Origin: Nomia melanderi
Lineage: Eukaryota > Arthropoda > Insecta > Hymenoptera > Halictidae
DNA: 64,000 bases
Direction: 5' to 3'
Assembly (NCBI RefSeq): GCF_051020985.1
Contig: NC_135010.1
Location: 12,088,001 to 12,152,000 of the forward strand
Shown here: positions 1 to 10,480 of the stretch, piece after piece
Layout: every line of letters starts with the position of its first letter
How positions within the stretch are numbered: the stretch's first letter is position 1
Notes under the pieces: model-generated
Told to the model about the DNA's origin: nothing
Databases searched by the model: none
What the model saw: the letters and a program-made list of their open reading frames with translations, nothing else
Made by a program: the position numbers and the translations under genes

Positions 1-110
1 AGAAATATTGAAATAAAATAGCTTTGTTTATCAATGTACATGTGATTTTTCGTCGAGTTTCACAAAACATCGGCTTCATCTCATCAGAAAACATTGAAAT
101 ATTAATGCAA
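1..110. repeat. Truncated MITE copy (CCCTTTG family) at window edge
   Basis: The stretch ATTGAAATAAAATAGCTTTG at bases 7-26 recurs at 17198-17217 inside a TTAA-flanked element of the CCCTTTGCACTCG family, and similarity continues weakly to about base 110. The outer end lies off the window. This is non-coding mobile-element debris with no open frame of note. Confidence 0.55.
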
Positions 111-1204
111 AGGCTTAAAATCTGTACTCCAAACAACAGAAAGATTCAACGTACAATCAATACAAAGTTCAACTGTTCACGCCAGGAAGTCCTATAATAA
201 ACGATAAGAAATCTCTCTAAGACACCTTAGACCCGTCCGACGACGGAGGGTGGGTTTCCTCGGCACAGCATCCCGTGATTCGTTTCGTTCGACGCGTATC
301 GAGGCAGCGCGTTCGCTTTGAGCCCACAAAGTCGCTTTCACTCCGGTCAATTAAACGGCGCGCGGACTTTCGAGCGAGGAGACACGGCGACGCTGTCCGG
401 TTTATTTCGCGGTTCCGCGCGACCGGCGCGCCTCGTAAATTTCGCCGTCCCGACACCCCCTAAGTACGCGTTCCTATGCGTCCCGTGGCTTAATTGGATC
501 TTCGTTAAGACGCTGCCGCGGACGCTGCCAATTATCGAAAAACCGGACGGATTTAACGTCGTCTCTCATCCTCGGCTTTGATCCGAATTGTTCGACGTCC
601 GTAGCGCCTCCTCGCGCGACGCGCTCGAGGAGTGTTCAGAATCGAAGGTGTTCACGCAGATTTAAACTGCACGGTTTACGGACGCGTTCGGCTTTTTTCC
701 TCCCCGGCCTGCTCGCCGGCGATCGTATACTTGCATATTTATCGGCGTCGTTGTTGATACTAAAAGAAGCTAGTTCGAACGAGTCGCTAAACGCGAGTAA
801 ATATAACGAGCCGCGGGAGATAAGATAAGCGGACTAATGAAGTCGGACTGTACGAGAAAGTCTATTTTTGATTGTATCTATCGCGATTCGATGAAATATT
901 CCCTCGAGCCGCTCGAGTCACGCCGATTTCCTTGCTCTCGAGCTGTTCGAGGAATCCTCGGGAAACCGTCGAATCACTCAGTATCCACTTTTTCATTGGT
1001 TCAACGTGTCAGAAGAACATTCTAATTAACACGCCGCACGATTTCACAGAGGAAAATACGCCGAATGGAAAGAATACAATATTAAATCATTCGATCGAAT
1101 TGCATTACTATTCCACGTTCATCCAGCTGAATGTCACTGTGTTATGTAGCATTATTTATAATATAGAAATGTTTTCACATAATCGTCATTGAGTGAACTA
1201 TAAT
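111..1204. other. Unique non-coding DNA, no gene seen
   Basis: This stretch is CpG-rich up to about 950 and AT-richer after that. The short open frames on both strands overlap each other and have no recognisable domain, repeat or splice context. I see no RNA gene, microsatellite or transposon end. It is probably intronic or intergenic. Confidence 0.5.
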
Positions 1205-1245
1205 TCGATTTGGTCACCGGACCCCCATGGCAGTCAACGTGTTAA
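1205..1245 (-). repeat. Solo end of a TTAA MITE (ACGTTGACTGCC end)
   Basis: The segment runs from GGTCACCGG through CCATGG to CAGTCAACGTG and ends in TTAA at 1242-1245. The same order of elements, GGTCACCGG and later CTCAACGTGTTGA, occurs at 43676-43855. The TTAA is shared with the start of the next element, so two elements abut at one target site. Only one end is recognisable here. Confidence 0.4.
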
Positions 1246-1437
1246 CACTAGGTTTACGGAACGCGTCAAGTTGACGCATATTGGATTTTAGAGATATTAT
1301 TTTGTAAATGTTTACGCTTTGGATTGATCACACTGACACATACCCCAATTACCTATCAAATCTCCAGTTCCCACCTAAATAAAGCATCAATTCTTTAGGA
1401 ACAATAGAATGAAGTATAAATGTAAACCTAGTGTTAA
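1242..1437 (+). mobile_element. piggyBac-like MITE, family B (CACTAGGTTTAC termini)
   Basis: The element starts TTAACACTAGGTTTAC and ends with the exact reverse complement GTAAACCTAGTGTTAA, and TTAA is present at both ends as expected for a piggyBac-type target duplication. The interior is about 165 bp, AT-rich and non-coding. Related copies are at 4342-4520, 8850-9005, 13573-13703 (partial) and 44681-44873 (inverted). The copy near 44.7 kb shares the inner GGAACGCGTCAA block in reverse. No transposase is present, so any movement would need one supplied elsewhere. Confidence 0.8.
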
Positions 1438-1492
1438 TCATTCTCGTCGAATCAGAACGTTATCCGAATGCAACTCTTCGAAAACATCGAAC

Positions 1493-1711
1493 TTCGCACT
1501 TTGACTGCCACGTAAACACTCATGAAAACTCCCATAGTTCTTTCTAATAACCAGAAACTGAGAAATCAAGATTCTTAACAATTGCTCCACTATCTTTCTT
1601 GCATCTAATATACCCAACAAACTCGGTTCGTTCGATGCGTCATGAAAGAAATTAACGTCCATTCTGTAAAATATGTCACCCGAATTCTGGTGACGCGGCA
1701 GTCAAAGCGAC
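1493..1711 (+). mobile_element. MITE family C copy 1 (CTTTGACTGCC termini)
   Basis: The ends are CACTTTGACTGCCACG and an inverted GACGCGGCAGTCAAAG near 1692-1707. The interior shares long blocks with 3479-3698, for example CCAGAAACTGAGAAAT and TTGCTCCACTATCTTTCTT. The terminal TTAA sites have decayed in this copy but one is kept in the other. Non-coding. Confidence 0.7.
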
Positions 1712-3478
1712 ATAAAAGAATCCAGTCAAATCGCACAGAGTACCGCGAGTACCATCGCAACTCGTAAAATCCGGGACTCCTCCGTTTAGCAAACGCACTG
1801 CCAACAGGTACACAGGGAAACCGAGCGGTCGAAACGGTCATTCAAAGATCGCGAATTACGTGCGCGACCACACCTGTCCCCGAAACGTAAGTAGAGACGC
1901 GACCTTTCCAGTCGGCCGGTCGTTCGTTCGGACGAATCAATCGACGTGCAGCCCGCCGTCGCAGGAAGAGGCGCCTTTTCCCGTCGCGTTTCCCCCGGTT
2001 CACGTGCGAGCGAACAAACCCTCTCGAACGCGACACACGCGAGCGAGGCTCACGGGATACCCTCTTTCTTCTCCGCTTTCCCTTCCGGCGCGAGCTCCCA
2101 CGGTCGGAACGATTTTTGATAAGGGAATTAAAGGGACTAGGAACAAGGGAGAGAGAAATTCAACGAAAAGAGTGAAAGAGAGAGAAGCGTGTTGCAAAGC
2201 GAGAGAAGAGAAAGAAGAGCAAAAAAAAGCAGGTCGGAAAGGAGAAAAAAAGGTGAACGTATATTGGAGGCGGTTGCAATGGGCGGCGCGGCGTCGTAAC
2301 GAAGTGCAGGCGGTTCGGGGCATTCGGGAATCGACGGGATCGACCTGGCGACTTAAATCTGCAAGCTGCTACGGGAGGAAAAATCTTTAAAAATGCTGTC
2401 TGACGAAAAAAGCGCGCATGCGTAACCACCAGCCATTTCCTTCTCTCTCCGTTCCTCTCTCCGTGTCCCTCCGTCCGTCCAGCTCGCACCAGTTCCTCCA
2501 TCCCTGTCCCGTTCTCGCCGATTCCCTCCGCTCCACGGTATTCCCCTCGACGGTTCCCCTTTTTACCACCCCTCCACCCCCGTTTCTCTCTGGCCCGTTC
2601 CGTTCCGTTCCGTTCCGTTCCCCGTCTTCCTCGGTCTATCCCTGTCCCTCGTCCCGTTCGCCCCCTTGCCCCCCGTCGGAGCGGCACCGCTCTCCCGCCG
2701 CCAAAACAAATCGTAAAGACGGCTTCCGCTCGCGTAATCGGCCCAGTCATTTCCGAAAAATCAATGATATCCTCAGGAACGGCTAACCCCACCTCTTCAA
2801 CGCGGCCCTTCACGCGAGCGTGTTACAGTGTACACAATCCCGGCGAAAACTCGCCTCTCTGCCCTCTTTGTCGAGCATAAAATCGAATTCGGAGACGCTT
2901 GTGCTTGCTACTCGCCTTCTTCTTCGTGTTCTTCGTCTTCTTCTTCTTCTTCTTCTTCTTCTTCTTCTTCTTCTGGTTCTTCGTTTTGGTCCTCTTGGTC
3001 TTACGGTCTCGCTGTTCTTATACGCTCCTCGTTTTGCTCCCTTTCCCCACTCTCTCTTTCTTTTTCGCTGCAGCCCTTTGTGAAGCTTCGGGACGCTCTA
3101 CTATTTTTTCCCCCGGTTTCTTTTGTTTTGCTCCTCGTTTTTCATTCTTCTTTTCTTCCCTTTTCCCCCCCTTTCCTCGAGTCGCTCAACGATATCCGAG
3201 GCTCGCTCACTGTGTCAAATGGAACGTTTCTCGCGCTGCCACCGGAGAGCCGGGAATAGAACCGGATCCCCGTGAATCGCCGCGCAAATCGAATTCGAAA
3301 ATCCTGTCGCCTTTTGGGCGGCTTTATTCTTTCCGGAATCGCGCGGATCTTCTTTGCGACGCTCCCTCGCCGATTTGTGTGCTCGGCTTTTTGCTCGTTG
3401 CCGTGCGATCGAGTGTTGTTGGGATTAGCGGGTGATCAATTGATCGGCGTGCTTTTCCGAAATACACGCTTCTCTTCT
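1712..3478. other. Non-coding DNA with purine, pyrimidine and TTC-repeat tracts
   Basis: The stretch contains a purine-rich block (about 2140-2260), a pyrimidine-rich block (about 2430-2660) with a short CGTTC array near 2597-2622, and a TTC microsatellite with pyrimidine-rich flanks (about 2916-3180). The open frames here translate to Ser/Phe/Leu-rich or Arg/Glu-rich low-complexity peptides and are artefacts of composition. No gene is supported. Confidence 0.55.
2916..2984. repeat. (TTC)n microsatellite
   Basis: TTC units run almost without break from about 2936 to 2974, with imperfect units on both sides. Confidence 0.95.
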
Positions 3479-3698
3479 TCAACCCTTTGTCTGCCGTGTA
3501 AACGCTCATCGAAACTACCATGTACTCGAAACAGTTCTCACTAACCAGAAACTGAGAAATTAAAATTCTTAATAATTGCTCCACTATCTTTCTTATGTTT
3601 CATGTATCCAACAAAATTCGGTTTGTTCGATACGTCATCAAAATGTCCAAGTTTCTGTAAAAAATGTCACCCGAATTCGTGACGTGGCAAAGTGTTAA
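3479..3698 (+). mobile_element. MITE family C copy 2
   Basis: The element begins with a degraded TCAACCCTTTGTCTGCCGTG and ends GACGTGGCAAAGTGTTAA, with an intact TTAA at 3695-3698. It is colinear with 1493-1711, sharing CCAGAAACTGAGAAAT, CTCCACTATCTTTCTT and the block GTCACCCGAATTC near the right end. Non-coding. Confidence 0.75.
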
Positions 3699-4341
3699 TA
3701 CTGGATTCGTGGATTTTATTGTTCCTAGGGAAATAAATGTTCATACATCTTCCGAATTAGCGATTCAAGGATCGAACAATCGAAATCGCAGACTTTCGCC
3801 AGTTTCCAATTATTGTCAGATTCACGACTCTCGTGTTTACATTAAATCTACTAAATGCTGATTAATTTACACGTACAGAGTTACACGTTTAAATGACGTT
3901 CCGAATTATTATGAAATTCACGGAGCCCAATAAACCCGGTGTCAACCGAGGAGCACATTGTCACGCAGAGAATCGCTCCAATAATCCGTGCAACGTTCCC
4001 CGGACAGAACCGCCGACCGTTCGCGCGTTAATCGATTCGTTTTCGATCCGCGGCTCGCAATACGTAAACCGTCCGTTTCGGTAACACAAATAACTTTTGC
4101 ACAATCTTCGCGGCGATCGCGCTAGAAACCTCACGCGGCAAAACAACGAAGACAGGTTCGGAAGATCTTCATTTTCTCCCGGCGCGATACGATCGTAACG
4201 GACTTTTCGTTCGTTTCAATTTAGCGCAAATTAGCCGGCTGATATTCATATTCGCGGCGGCTAATTTCACTTATAAATGTATTTACATCGGTCGGAGAAA
4301 ACATCGATAAAAGAATCGGGGCATTAATGAATCGGCATTAA
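3699..4341. other. Unique non-coding DNA
   Basis: I see no coding, RNA or repeat signal here beyond AT-rich unique sequence with a CpG-richer centre. Confidence 0.5.
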
Positions 4342-4520
4342 TTAACACTAGGTTTGCGGAACGAGTCGATTTCTGGTGTCGAATTTTATAAACATCGCTT
4401 GGTCGACGTTCGCTAATATCATAACAGGATCTTCAAATCTTTAATTTCCAAGATCCAAATGAACAATTCTAGAAACAATATAATGAACCGTACAATAAAC
4501 GTCCACAAACCTAGTGTTTC
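4342..4520 (+). mobile_element. piggyBac-like MITE, family B copy 2
   Basis: It starts TTAACACTAGGTTTGCGGAACG and ends CACAAACCTAGTGTTTC. The right TTAA has mutated to TTTC. Its length and internal AT-rich composition match the copy at 1242-1437. Confidence 0.75.
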
Positions 4521-4574
4521 GTACAGAATTACTTATCGTAACGTGACAAAGACAAATGATATTAGAATTATTTA

Positions 4575-4801
4575 TTAACCCTTTGCACTCGGAAGTATTT
4601 CGATAGAAATATTTAACTTTTTCTAACTAGGCACAGATTTTTTAAAATTAACTCAAAGAAAAATTGCAAGTGAATTCAGAAACAAAGCTTTTTATCCCAA
4701 CTCACACCGATGCATTATATACAGTTGAACACTGAATATCAAATTTTATAGTTTCACTACATGAAACCAAGTGGTGAGTCACCTCTCGAGTAAAGGGTTA
4801 A
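4575..4801 (+). mobile_element. piggyBac-like MITE, family A (CCCTTTGCACTCG termini)
   Basis: The element starts TTAACCCTTTGCACTCGG and ends CACCTCTCGAGTAAAGGGTTAA, giving inverted CCCTTT termini and TTAA at both ends. Family relatives are at 4932-5110, 8054-8260, 17089-17320 and 17317-17537 (the latter two inverted). Non-coding, about 220 bp. Confidence 0.85.
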
Positions 4802-4881
4802 TACTTGGATTGGAAGTATTTCCAGCTTACTTGTCGCTAAGAAATCGTTCGATGTAGATAACAAGCGGAAGGAAGGTCGTT

Positions 4882-4935
4882 GTTACTATGATTATTGTAT
4901 CGTTCTTATTACAGCGAGAAGCTGATCTTTGTTAA
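4882..4935 (+). repeat. Duplicated flank, partner of 8004-8057
   Basis: This 54-base non-transposon flank, from TTACTATGATTATTGTATCG up to the TTAA of the next MITE, recurs at 8004-8057 with about two mismatches. The following MITE is shared too, so the pair arose by duplication of a segment, not by two separate insertions. Confidence 0.85.
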
Positions 4936-5110
4936 CCCTTTGCTCCAGAGGTTTTTCACCGGAAATTGAATTAAGAAATCACATGCATCGAGGAAGAATA
5001 TTTTCTTTCAATATTTCGTACATTATACAAAGTTTAATAAATATCGAAGTTTACAGTTTCGCTGTGTCGAATCATTTGGTGACCGAGTCACCTCTCGAGT
5101 AAAGGGTTAA
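4932..5110 (+). mobile_element. piggyBac-like MITE, family A copy
   Basis: It starts TTAACCCTTTGCTCCAGAGG and ends CACCTCTCGAGTAAAGGGTTAA, with TTAA at both ends. The interior block TTTACAGTTTCGCTGTGTCG is shared with the copy at 8054-8260. Confidence 0.85.
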
Positions 5111-6489
5111 CACTAGAACTCTCTCTCGAAACGACAGGTTCCATTCGTCTCACCTAATGGCCATTATCGTAAAAGCGTTAATTACCCGAGCAATTCAACA
5201 AATAGTTCCACTCGAACGCTACGATCGCCGCACGAAGGGAACTCGAAAAGAGTCCATCGCGAGAACTTTTAATAAGAATTCCGCATGAACCGCATTAAAC
5301 GCTCACTTGTCCGTCGTTAAAACCGCTCGATCGGCCCGTCCGCGAACAATGCGTCCCCCCGACCGCCCCAGAAGAAGCAGAATAAGACGAAGATCCGTAC
5401 GCCACGGCTATTTTCTATAATCAATGTTAATCACACGCGTTCCCGTAAAGAAATCCCGGTCCACGGCAGACGGAACAATGGGCCCGCGTTTCGCCGTGTC
5501 CGTTAGTTCCCTTTGTTCCAGCGGAGACGAGCGAAACAACCCGTACAAACGATCAAACTCGATATTTTCGAGCCGGGGATAGCGTGTTCTCGAATCCTCC
5601 CCTCCCCCCGAGCCACCCCGCCTCGAACAATCCGATCGCTCGCATTATAAGCGCATTCCTCGGCGAACAACTCGCGGTACGAATCCCCTCGGAGGATTAA
5701 TCTCCGGGAATAATTCCGTAGGAAGTTAATCGCTAATTAAAAGAATATAAAAATTCCCGGAGAAATTGCGCCCATTAAGTTTACGATGCCACCGAGCGAA
5801 CAACTCGCGATTCGTAATATTCAACAGATTATTTGAATCAGAGAACTGTCTTAATGACAAACGAATCGAACGAATCGAACATTCCGTGTCTGGCTTCGTT
5901 TTTTTTTTCTCTCGTTTCGTTGTGTTCTTTCTCTCTTTCTATTTTTCTCTCTCTCTCTCTCTATCTTTCACTCTTGTTCACCGGTTTCGTGTCGCTCCTC
6001 TTTTTCCCCTCGATCGCACCGTCTCTCTCTCTTTTTCGCCAGAACAACCGTGCCAGTTTCCCCCACCGGCGGACAAGGTTGCATTTTTCGTTCCGTTCGA
6101 CGCTTTCTAATCCTTCGAATTCCATCCAGGCGAGGTCCACTTCGCCTACTACTAACCGGCGCAGGCAATTATCGCGGCGCGTTTACCATTCAATGAACTT
6201 GACGGCCGTAACGTAATCGTTCGCCGCGGAGAGAGAAAAGGGCATCGAGAGCTGCCTCGCGCGGACGGCTCTCCCCTTCGACCCCCCCTCCCTCCCTCCT
6301 GCCGCCCCTCCGTCCCGTCGCGCAGCGCCGTTCAATCGGCTGCAGGTGTACACCGTTGAACACCGGCGTAATTATGTCGCGAATAATTCATAAGCCGATT
6401 GTCCTGTGACGGGGCCGAGTGGCCCGATGAAAGTGATAAGTAACTCTCGGCCGCTTGTACCGGTGAACGGCGTGTCCCTACTCGTACCG
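5111..6489. other. Unique CpG-rich non-coding DNA
   Basis: The sequence has no supported gene. A pyrimidine-rich CT tract at about 5895-6060 gives Ser/Leu/Phe-rich spurious frames. A C-rich stretch lies at about 6278-6320. No RNA gene or splice-flanked conserved frame was found. Confidence 0.5.
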
Positions 6490-7060
6490 ATTTTCTTTCC
6501 GATTTTTCGACGCGTTTTCGGTTGATCGGTGGATCCTCGTTTGCCAGGGACGATCGGGATTAGATGAGGTTGTCGTGGAATCGATAGGAAACTGTGTTGT
6601 TCAGGGAAATCGATGAAGATCTGTTTGACGGAGGGTTTTCAATGATTTTTGGAGGACTGGAGAATGAATGCTACGTATTTTCTTCGGATTTTTCGACGTG
6701 TTTTCGGTTGATCGGTGGATCCTCCTTTGTCGGGAATGTTCGGGGTTAGACGAGGTTGTCGTGGAATCAATGGGAAACTGTGTTGTTCAGGGAAATGATC
6801 GATATCGGGTCTGTATCCATGGAGATCTGTTTGACGGAGGGTTTTCTGGTGTTGCAATGATTTTTGGTTGATTGGAGAACGAATGCTACGTAGTCTTTTC
6901 TTTCGGACTTTTCGACACGTTTTCGGTTGATCGGTGGATCCTCGTTTGTCGGGGACGATCGGAATTAGACGAGGTTGTCGTGGGATCAATGGGAAACTGT
7001 GTTGTTCAGGGAAATCGATGTTGAGTCTGTATCGATGGGTAGATCTGTTTGATGGATCAA
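6490..7060 (+). repeat. Three-copy tandem repeat, about 186-219 bp
   Basis: The block GTTTTCGGTTGATCGGTGGA occurs at 6514, 6700 and 6919. Each time it is followed by TCCTC, a GA(C/T)GAGGTTGTCGTGG block, GAAACTGTGTTGTTCAGGGA and a GATCTGTTTGA(C/T)GGA block. The spacing is 186 and then 219 bases. An antisense open frame across copies 2 and 3 encodes a repeated peptide, but only because the DNA is repeated. Probably a diverged minisatellite in non-coding DNA. Confidence 0.85.
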
Positions 7061-8003
7061 ATTAGTACATTGTGTTCTTGATGGAAGCGACGATTCGAGT
7101 CTATCGACGAACATTCTTTATCATGAGGATTTTCCAGATTTTTCAAAGATTTTCGATTGATATCTAGATCCCTGGATAAGTACACTTGTTGAAGTATAAG
7201 ACCGCGTACAAAGAGAATTCTCGAATTTGTCGAATTCGAACGATGGGAAAGTAGAATTTTGAAACGAGGAACCTCGTCTGAGACAGTGCTGGCTTTTCAG
7301 CTGATAAAGGGAAGCATAGTTCTCGCGTCTAACGAGCCACGATGTTTCCAGATTTATCTTCGATCTCTGAAAGAGACTCGGCGGAAGAGAGATGCTTCGG
7401 TTATATTAAAAATTCGAATTAGCGTACTCGTTAACGAACCAGCGGACCGTGGTCCGTGTACCGGGTAAATTATTCTTGAAACGAACGATCGAAACAATGC
7501 TGTTGTGCTATTGAATCCGAAGATGGGAGGAAGTACATTTAAAGGACAGAATAGTCGCAATTTTCTAAGCACTAACATTATTTTAATTACATCGCAGACG
7601 TCAATGGAATTTTCTTTCATTCTGTCTTCCGAATCCCAGAGGAGAATGCCGATATTCAAATACAAATAATTAAAAATTCTTGAGTACGACGGTACAATGG
7701 ATGACAAAAATTGAGAAGTGTCAGGATCCTCTTGACAAGAATAATTAGATCAACTTCCGATAGAGAACACGACGAGTATAAGACGATTTCAAAAGCTATT
7801 GGAATCTCAAGACTTTTTCGCGTACGTCCGACGATGCAAGTGTTTGCTCAAGTGTTTCCCGATACAAAGAGAAGATCCCTGGATCCATCGAACGAGAAAA
7901 TTTCTCTCTTTGCTGTCAATAGAGCACGGACTACAGCCATCTATGTACATTTGCGTTCGAATTTCTGGAAGAATCGATTTCTTCGATCGGTCGAGTCAGT
8001 TTT
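7061..8003. other. Unique non-coding DNA
   Basis: AT-rich unique sequence. The overlapping short frames on both strands carry no recognisable domain. No repeat or RNA gene was seen. Confidence 0.5.
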
Positions 8004-8260
8004 ATTACTATGATTATTGTATCGTTCTTGTTACAGCGGGAAGCTGATCTTTGTTAACCCTTTGCAATAATAAATATTCCCTAATGAGATACAGATGACA
8101 TTTTCTTAGATTGAATTAAGAAATGCATCGAGGAAGAGAACTATTTTCAATATTTCGTACATTGATGGATTATACAAAGTTTAATATTAATTATCGAATT
8201 TTACAGTTTCGCTGTGTCGAATCATTTGGTGACTTAGCGCCTCTGGAGTGCAGAGGATTG
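8004..8260 (+). repeat. Duplicated segment with degraded family A MITE
   Basis: Bases 8004-8057 repeat 4882-4935, and the adjoining element (TTAACCCTTTGC at 8054 to about 8260) repeats 4932-5110, including ACAGTTTCGCTGTGTCGAAT and the block AATCATTTGGTGAC. The right terminus has decayed to GAGTGCAGAGGATTGA, without TTAA. Confidence 0.8.
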
Positions 8261-8849
8261 ATATTCTTGACTGAAGTATATTTTTCATGAAAATCTTCTC
8301 TATTCTAAAATTGAGTAAGGACAAGAATGACGTGTGCATCGCGTAGACCGGTTGTCTTAGTTACAAAGGACGCATTAAAAATTCGCGAATCCGGTGAAAA
8401 GAGAAGAATCGAAAGGAAAATGGCGCGTCTAGACCAGAAAAACCTCTTAATCGTAATACTCCGCGCAAGTAAGTGGTCTGACTTTGAGGGCTTGTTCTAC
8501 TTATCTCGGAGATAAAAGAAGCTTGAATATGCCTATGTTCATTGCAATTAATTAATTCCTCCTTCGTTTCTTTGTCACGAGTCGGTATAATACTCCATTG
8601 TAACGTCAAAGTCGCGGACCGTTTTATTCATAATAGAGTGGCTAGGAATTAATCGTCAATCTCACGATTGAAAATTCCCTTCTTTCTCACGTACGACGGG
8701 AGAATTGGGTTACACGGGATTAACTCTCATTCAACTTCTTTTCACACTCGTCCACATCATCTTTTCCATAAGAACATACTAATTCTATCGGAAACACCTT
8801 TAAATTTCAGAAAAATACTGAAATGAATCATTATCACTAAAATAAATCA
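8261..8849. other. Unique non-coding DNA
   Basis: No gene or repeat recognised. Short frames only. Confidence 0.5.
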
Positions 8850-9005
8850 TTAATACTGGGTTTACGAAACACGTTACGTTATAAATTTACTCAATCACAC
8901 GAATATGTATTTTAATTATCTACCGTCAAACCAATTTCCAAGATCGAAGCATCAATTGTTCTAAGAACAGAATAAACCACAATACATATCTATAAACCTA
9001 ATTAA
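8850..9005 (+). mobile_element. Degraded family B MITE
   Basis: It starts TTAATACTGGGTTTACG and ends CTATAAACCTAATTAA. The interior (AAGCATCAATTGTTCTAAGAAC) resembles the right half of the copy at 1242-1437. It is shorter and more diverged than the other copies. Confidence 0.6.
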
Positions 9006-9064
9006 TTGTACTAATACCATAAATATATATTAATATTTCACGAATATCTCTCAGTACCATTTTT

Positions 9065-9200
9065 AAAACTAGAACTACCGAGCATTTAATACGATTAATA
9101 TGCAATTCCTATAAAAATTGTAACAATAGATTATTCTCAGTTTCTTGAGACATTCACAATAACACAATTTAATTCAATAATTCAATATTATATCTTTTTT
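9065..9200 (+). repeat. Fragment of foldback-type TTAA element, family E
   Basis: The segment ACTAGAACTACCGAGCATTT and on through TACGATTAAT, CCTATAAAAATTGT and TTCTCAGTTTCTTGAGACATTC is the uninterrupted form of a sequence found at 16655-17092. There it is split by another element exactly at GAGCAT-TTAA. Only the left half is present here. Confidence 0.7.
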
Positions 9201-9498
9201 TTAAAACCCTAGGTATACTCTACGTCTATGTTTGCTCTAAGCTAATTCGCAATAGAAGAGTGCTATTCAATTTGTATTCACAAAAATCGATACACACCTA
9301 CTTCGTTATTCAAAATTCATTGGAAAAGGACAAAAATCCTAGGTATACTCTGCATCTATGTTTGCTCTAAGCTATAATAATTCGCAATAGCAGAGTACCA
9401 TTCAATTTGTATTCAGAAAAATTAAGTAATACTTATGTTTGTTAAATTCCGTTTCAAATCTTCACAAGTCTGACACGTTGTTATAAGGCAAGGGGTTA
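9201..9498 (-). repeat. Family D element with a 130-bp internal direct repeat
   Basis: The block starting CCTAGGTATACTCT occurs at 9208 and 9338, 130 bases apart. Each time it is followed by TTTGCTCTAAGCTA and GTATTCA(C/G)AAAAAT. A single copy lies at 13473. The right end GGCAAGGGGTTAA at 9486-9498 mirrors the start TTAACCCCTTGACC at 13406, so this looks like a TTAA-type MITE family with one copy internally duplicated here. Confidence 0.7.
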
Positions 9499-10196
9499 AA
9501 AACCTCAGAACAACAGAGTTCGTCTGTAGCTACGTGTTCACAGTTGCCCGCGAACAGTTTGCGGGCCAAGGAAAGATTCCAGGCTCTCGGTTTCCGTCGT
9601 GGTAGCGCCGTCGTCGTCGTCGTCGAGAATAAAATAAAAGGCCGGGTACAGCGGGACCAGGGGATTTTCGAAAACTTCGTTGGGACGCGAGAGTGGCGGC
9701 TGGAGAGTCGCGTTTAGTGCACTCTGCGGCGAGAAAGCGGCCCTCCTGGATACACGCGATTACTCGCCGCGAGGAAGGGGGCACGGATAGAAGGAAAAAC
9801 TTTATTGTCGCTCACTGACTCGGTAGACCGGCGATAAATCGGCGAAGGGGTATCGTGCGTGAACGTAAACTTCTACCAAGTGGCGCGATAGCGGCGCGGC
9901 CTTATCGCGGCCGCGATGTTTTCCATGGGACGCCTCGATCCCGAGCCGTGAAAACTCGCGGAAAAGGAAGATCGAACGAGTCCGTCGATTCTTGGATAAT
10001 CGTTACTGACCTACGACGAGTTCAGTTGGATTCGGAATTGAAAGTTTTGGAAGATAGGTTTGAGGGAGTATTCCCTTGGTGTTACAGTTTAAGGTTATTC
10101 TGATGTCTTTGTTGTTGGTAATTAATTTCTTGGATGGAGAGATCGGCAAGGGGATTCAGTGCTGTTCGAAGGAATTGTTGGAACTTGGAGGTAGTG
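9499..10196. other. Unique CpG-rich non-coding DNA
   Basis: No supported gene. There is a short GTCGTCGTC run near 9610. The frames on both strands lack any domain. Confidence 0.5.
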
Positions 10197-10480
10197 TTGA
10201 AATTTGGAATACTAGTGAAATTTTGAATTGCTATTGAAACCTTGAGTTGCTCTTAAAATCTTGAATTTCTGTTGAAAATTTGAATTGCTACTGAAACCTT
10301 GAGTTGCTCTTGGAATCTTGAATTGCTATTGAAAATTTGAATTGCTACTGAAACCTTTACTTGCTTTTAAAATCTTGAATTTCTGTTGAAAATTTGAATT
10401 GCTACTGAAACCTCGAGTTGCTCCTGAAATCTAGAATTGCCATTGAAATTTCAAATTCCTCTCAAAACTGAAGTACTTGA
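10197..10480 (+). repeat. Minisatellite, about 25-base unit within a 75-base higher-order unit
   Basis: Units of the form TTGAATTGCTATTGAAA, CCTTGAGTTGCTCTT and AAAATCTTGAATTTCTG are repeated about ten times with drift, in a three-unit rotation. Non-coding. Confidence 0.8.

Noticed and set aside
6490..7060. CRISPR-like array
   Set aside because: Units near 200 bp with diverged copies, in eukaryotic DNA; not a short direct repeat with unique spacers.
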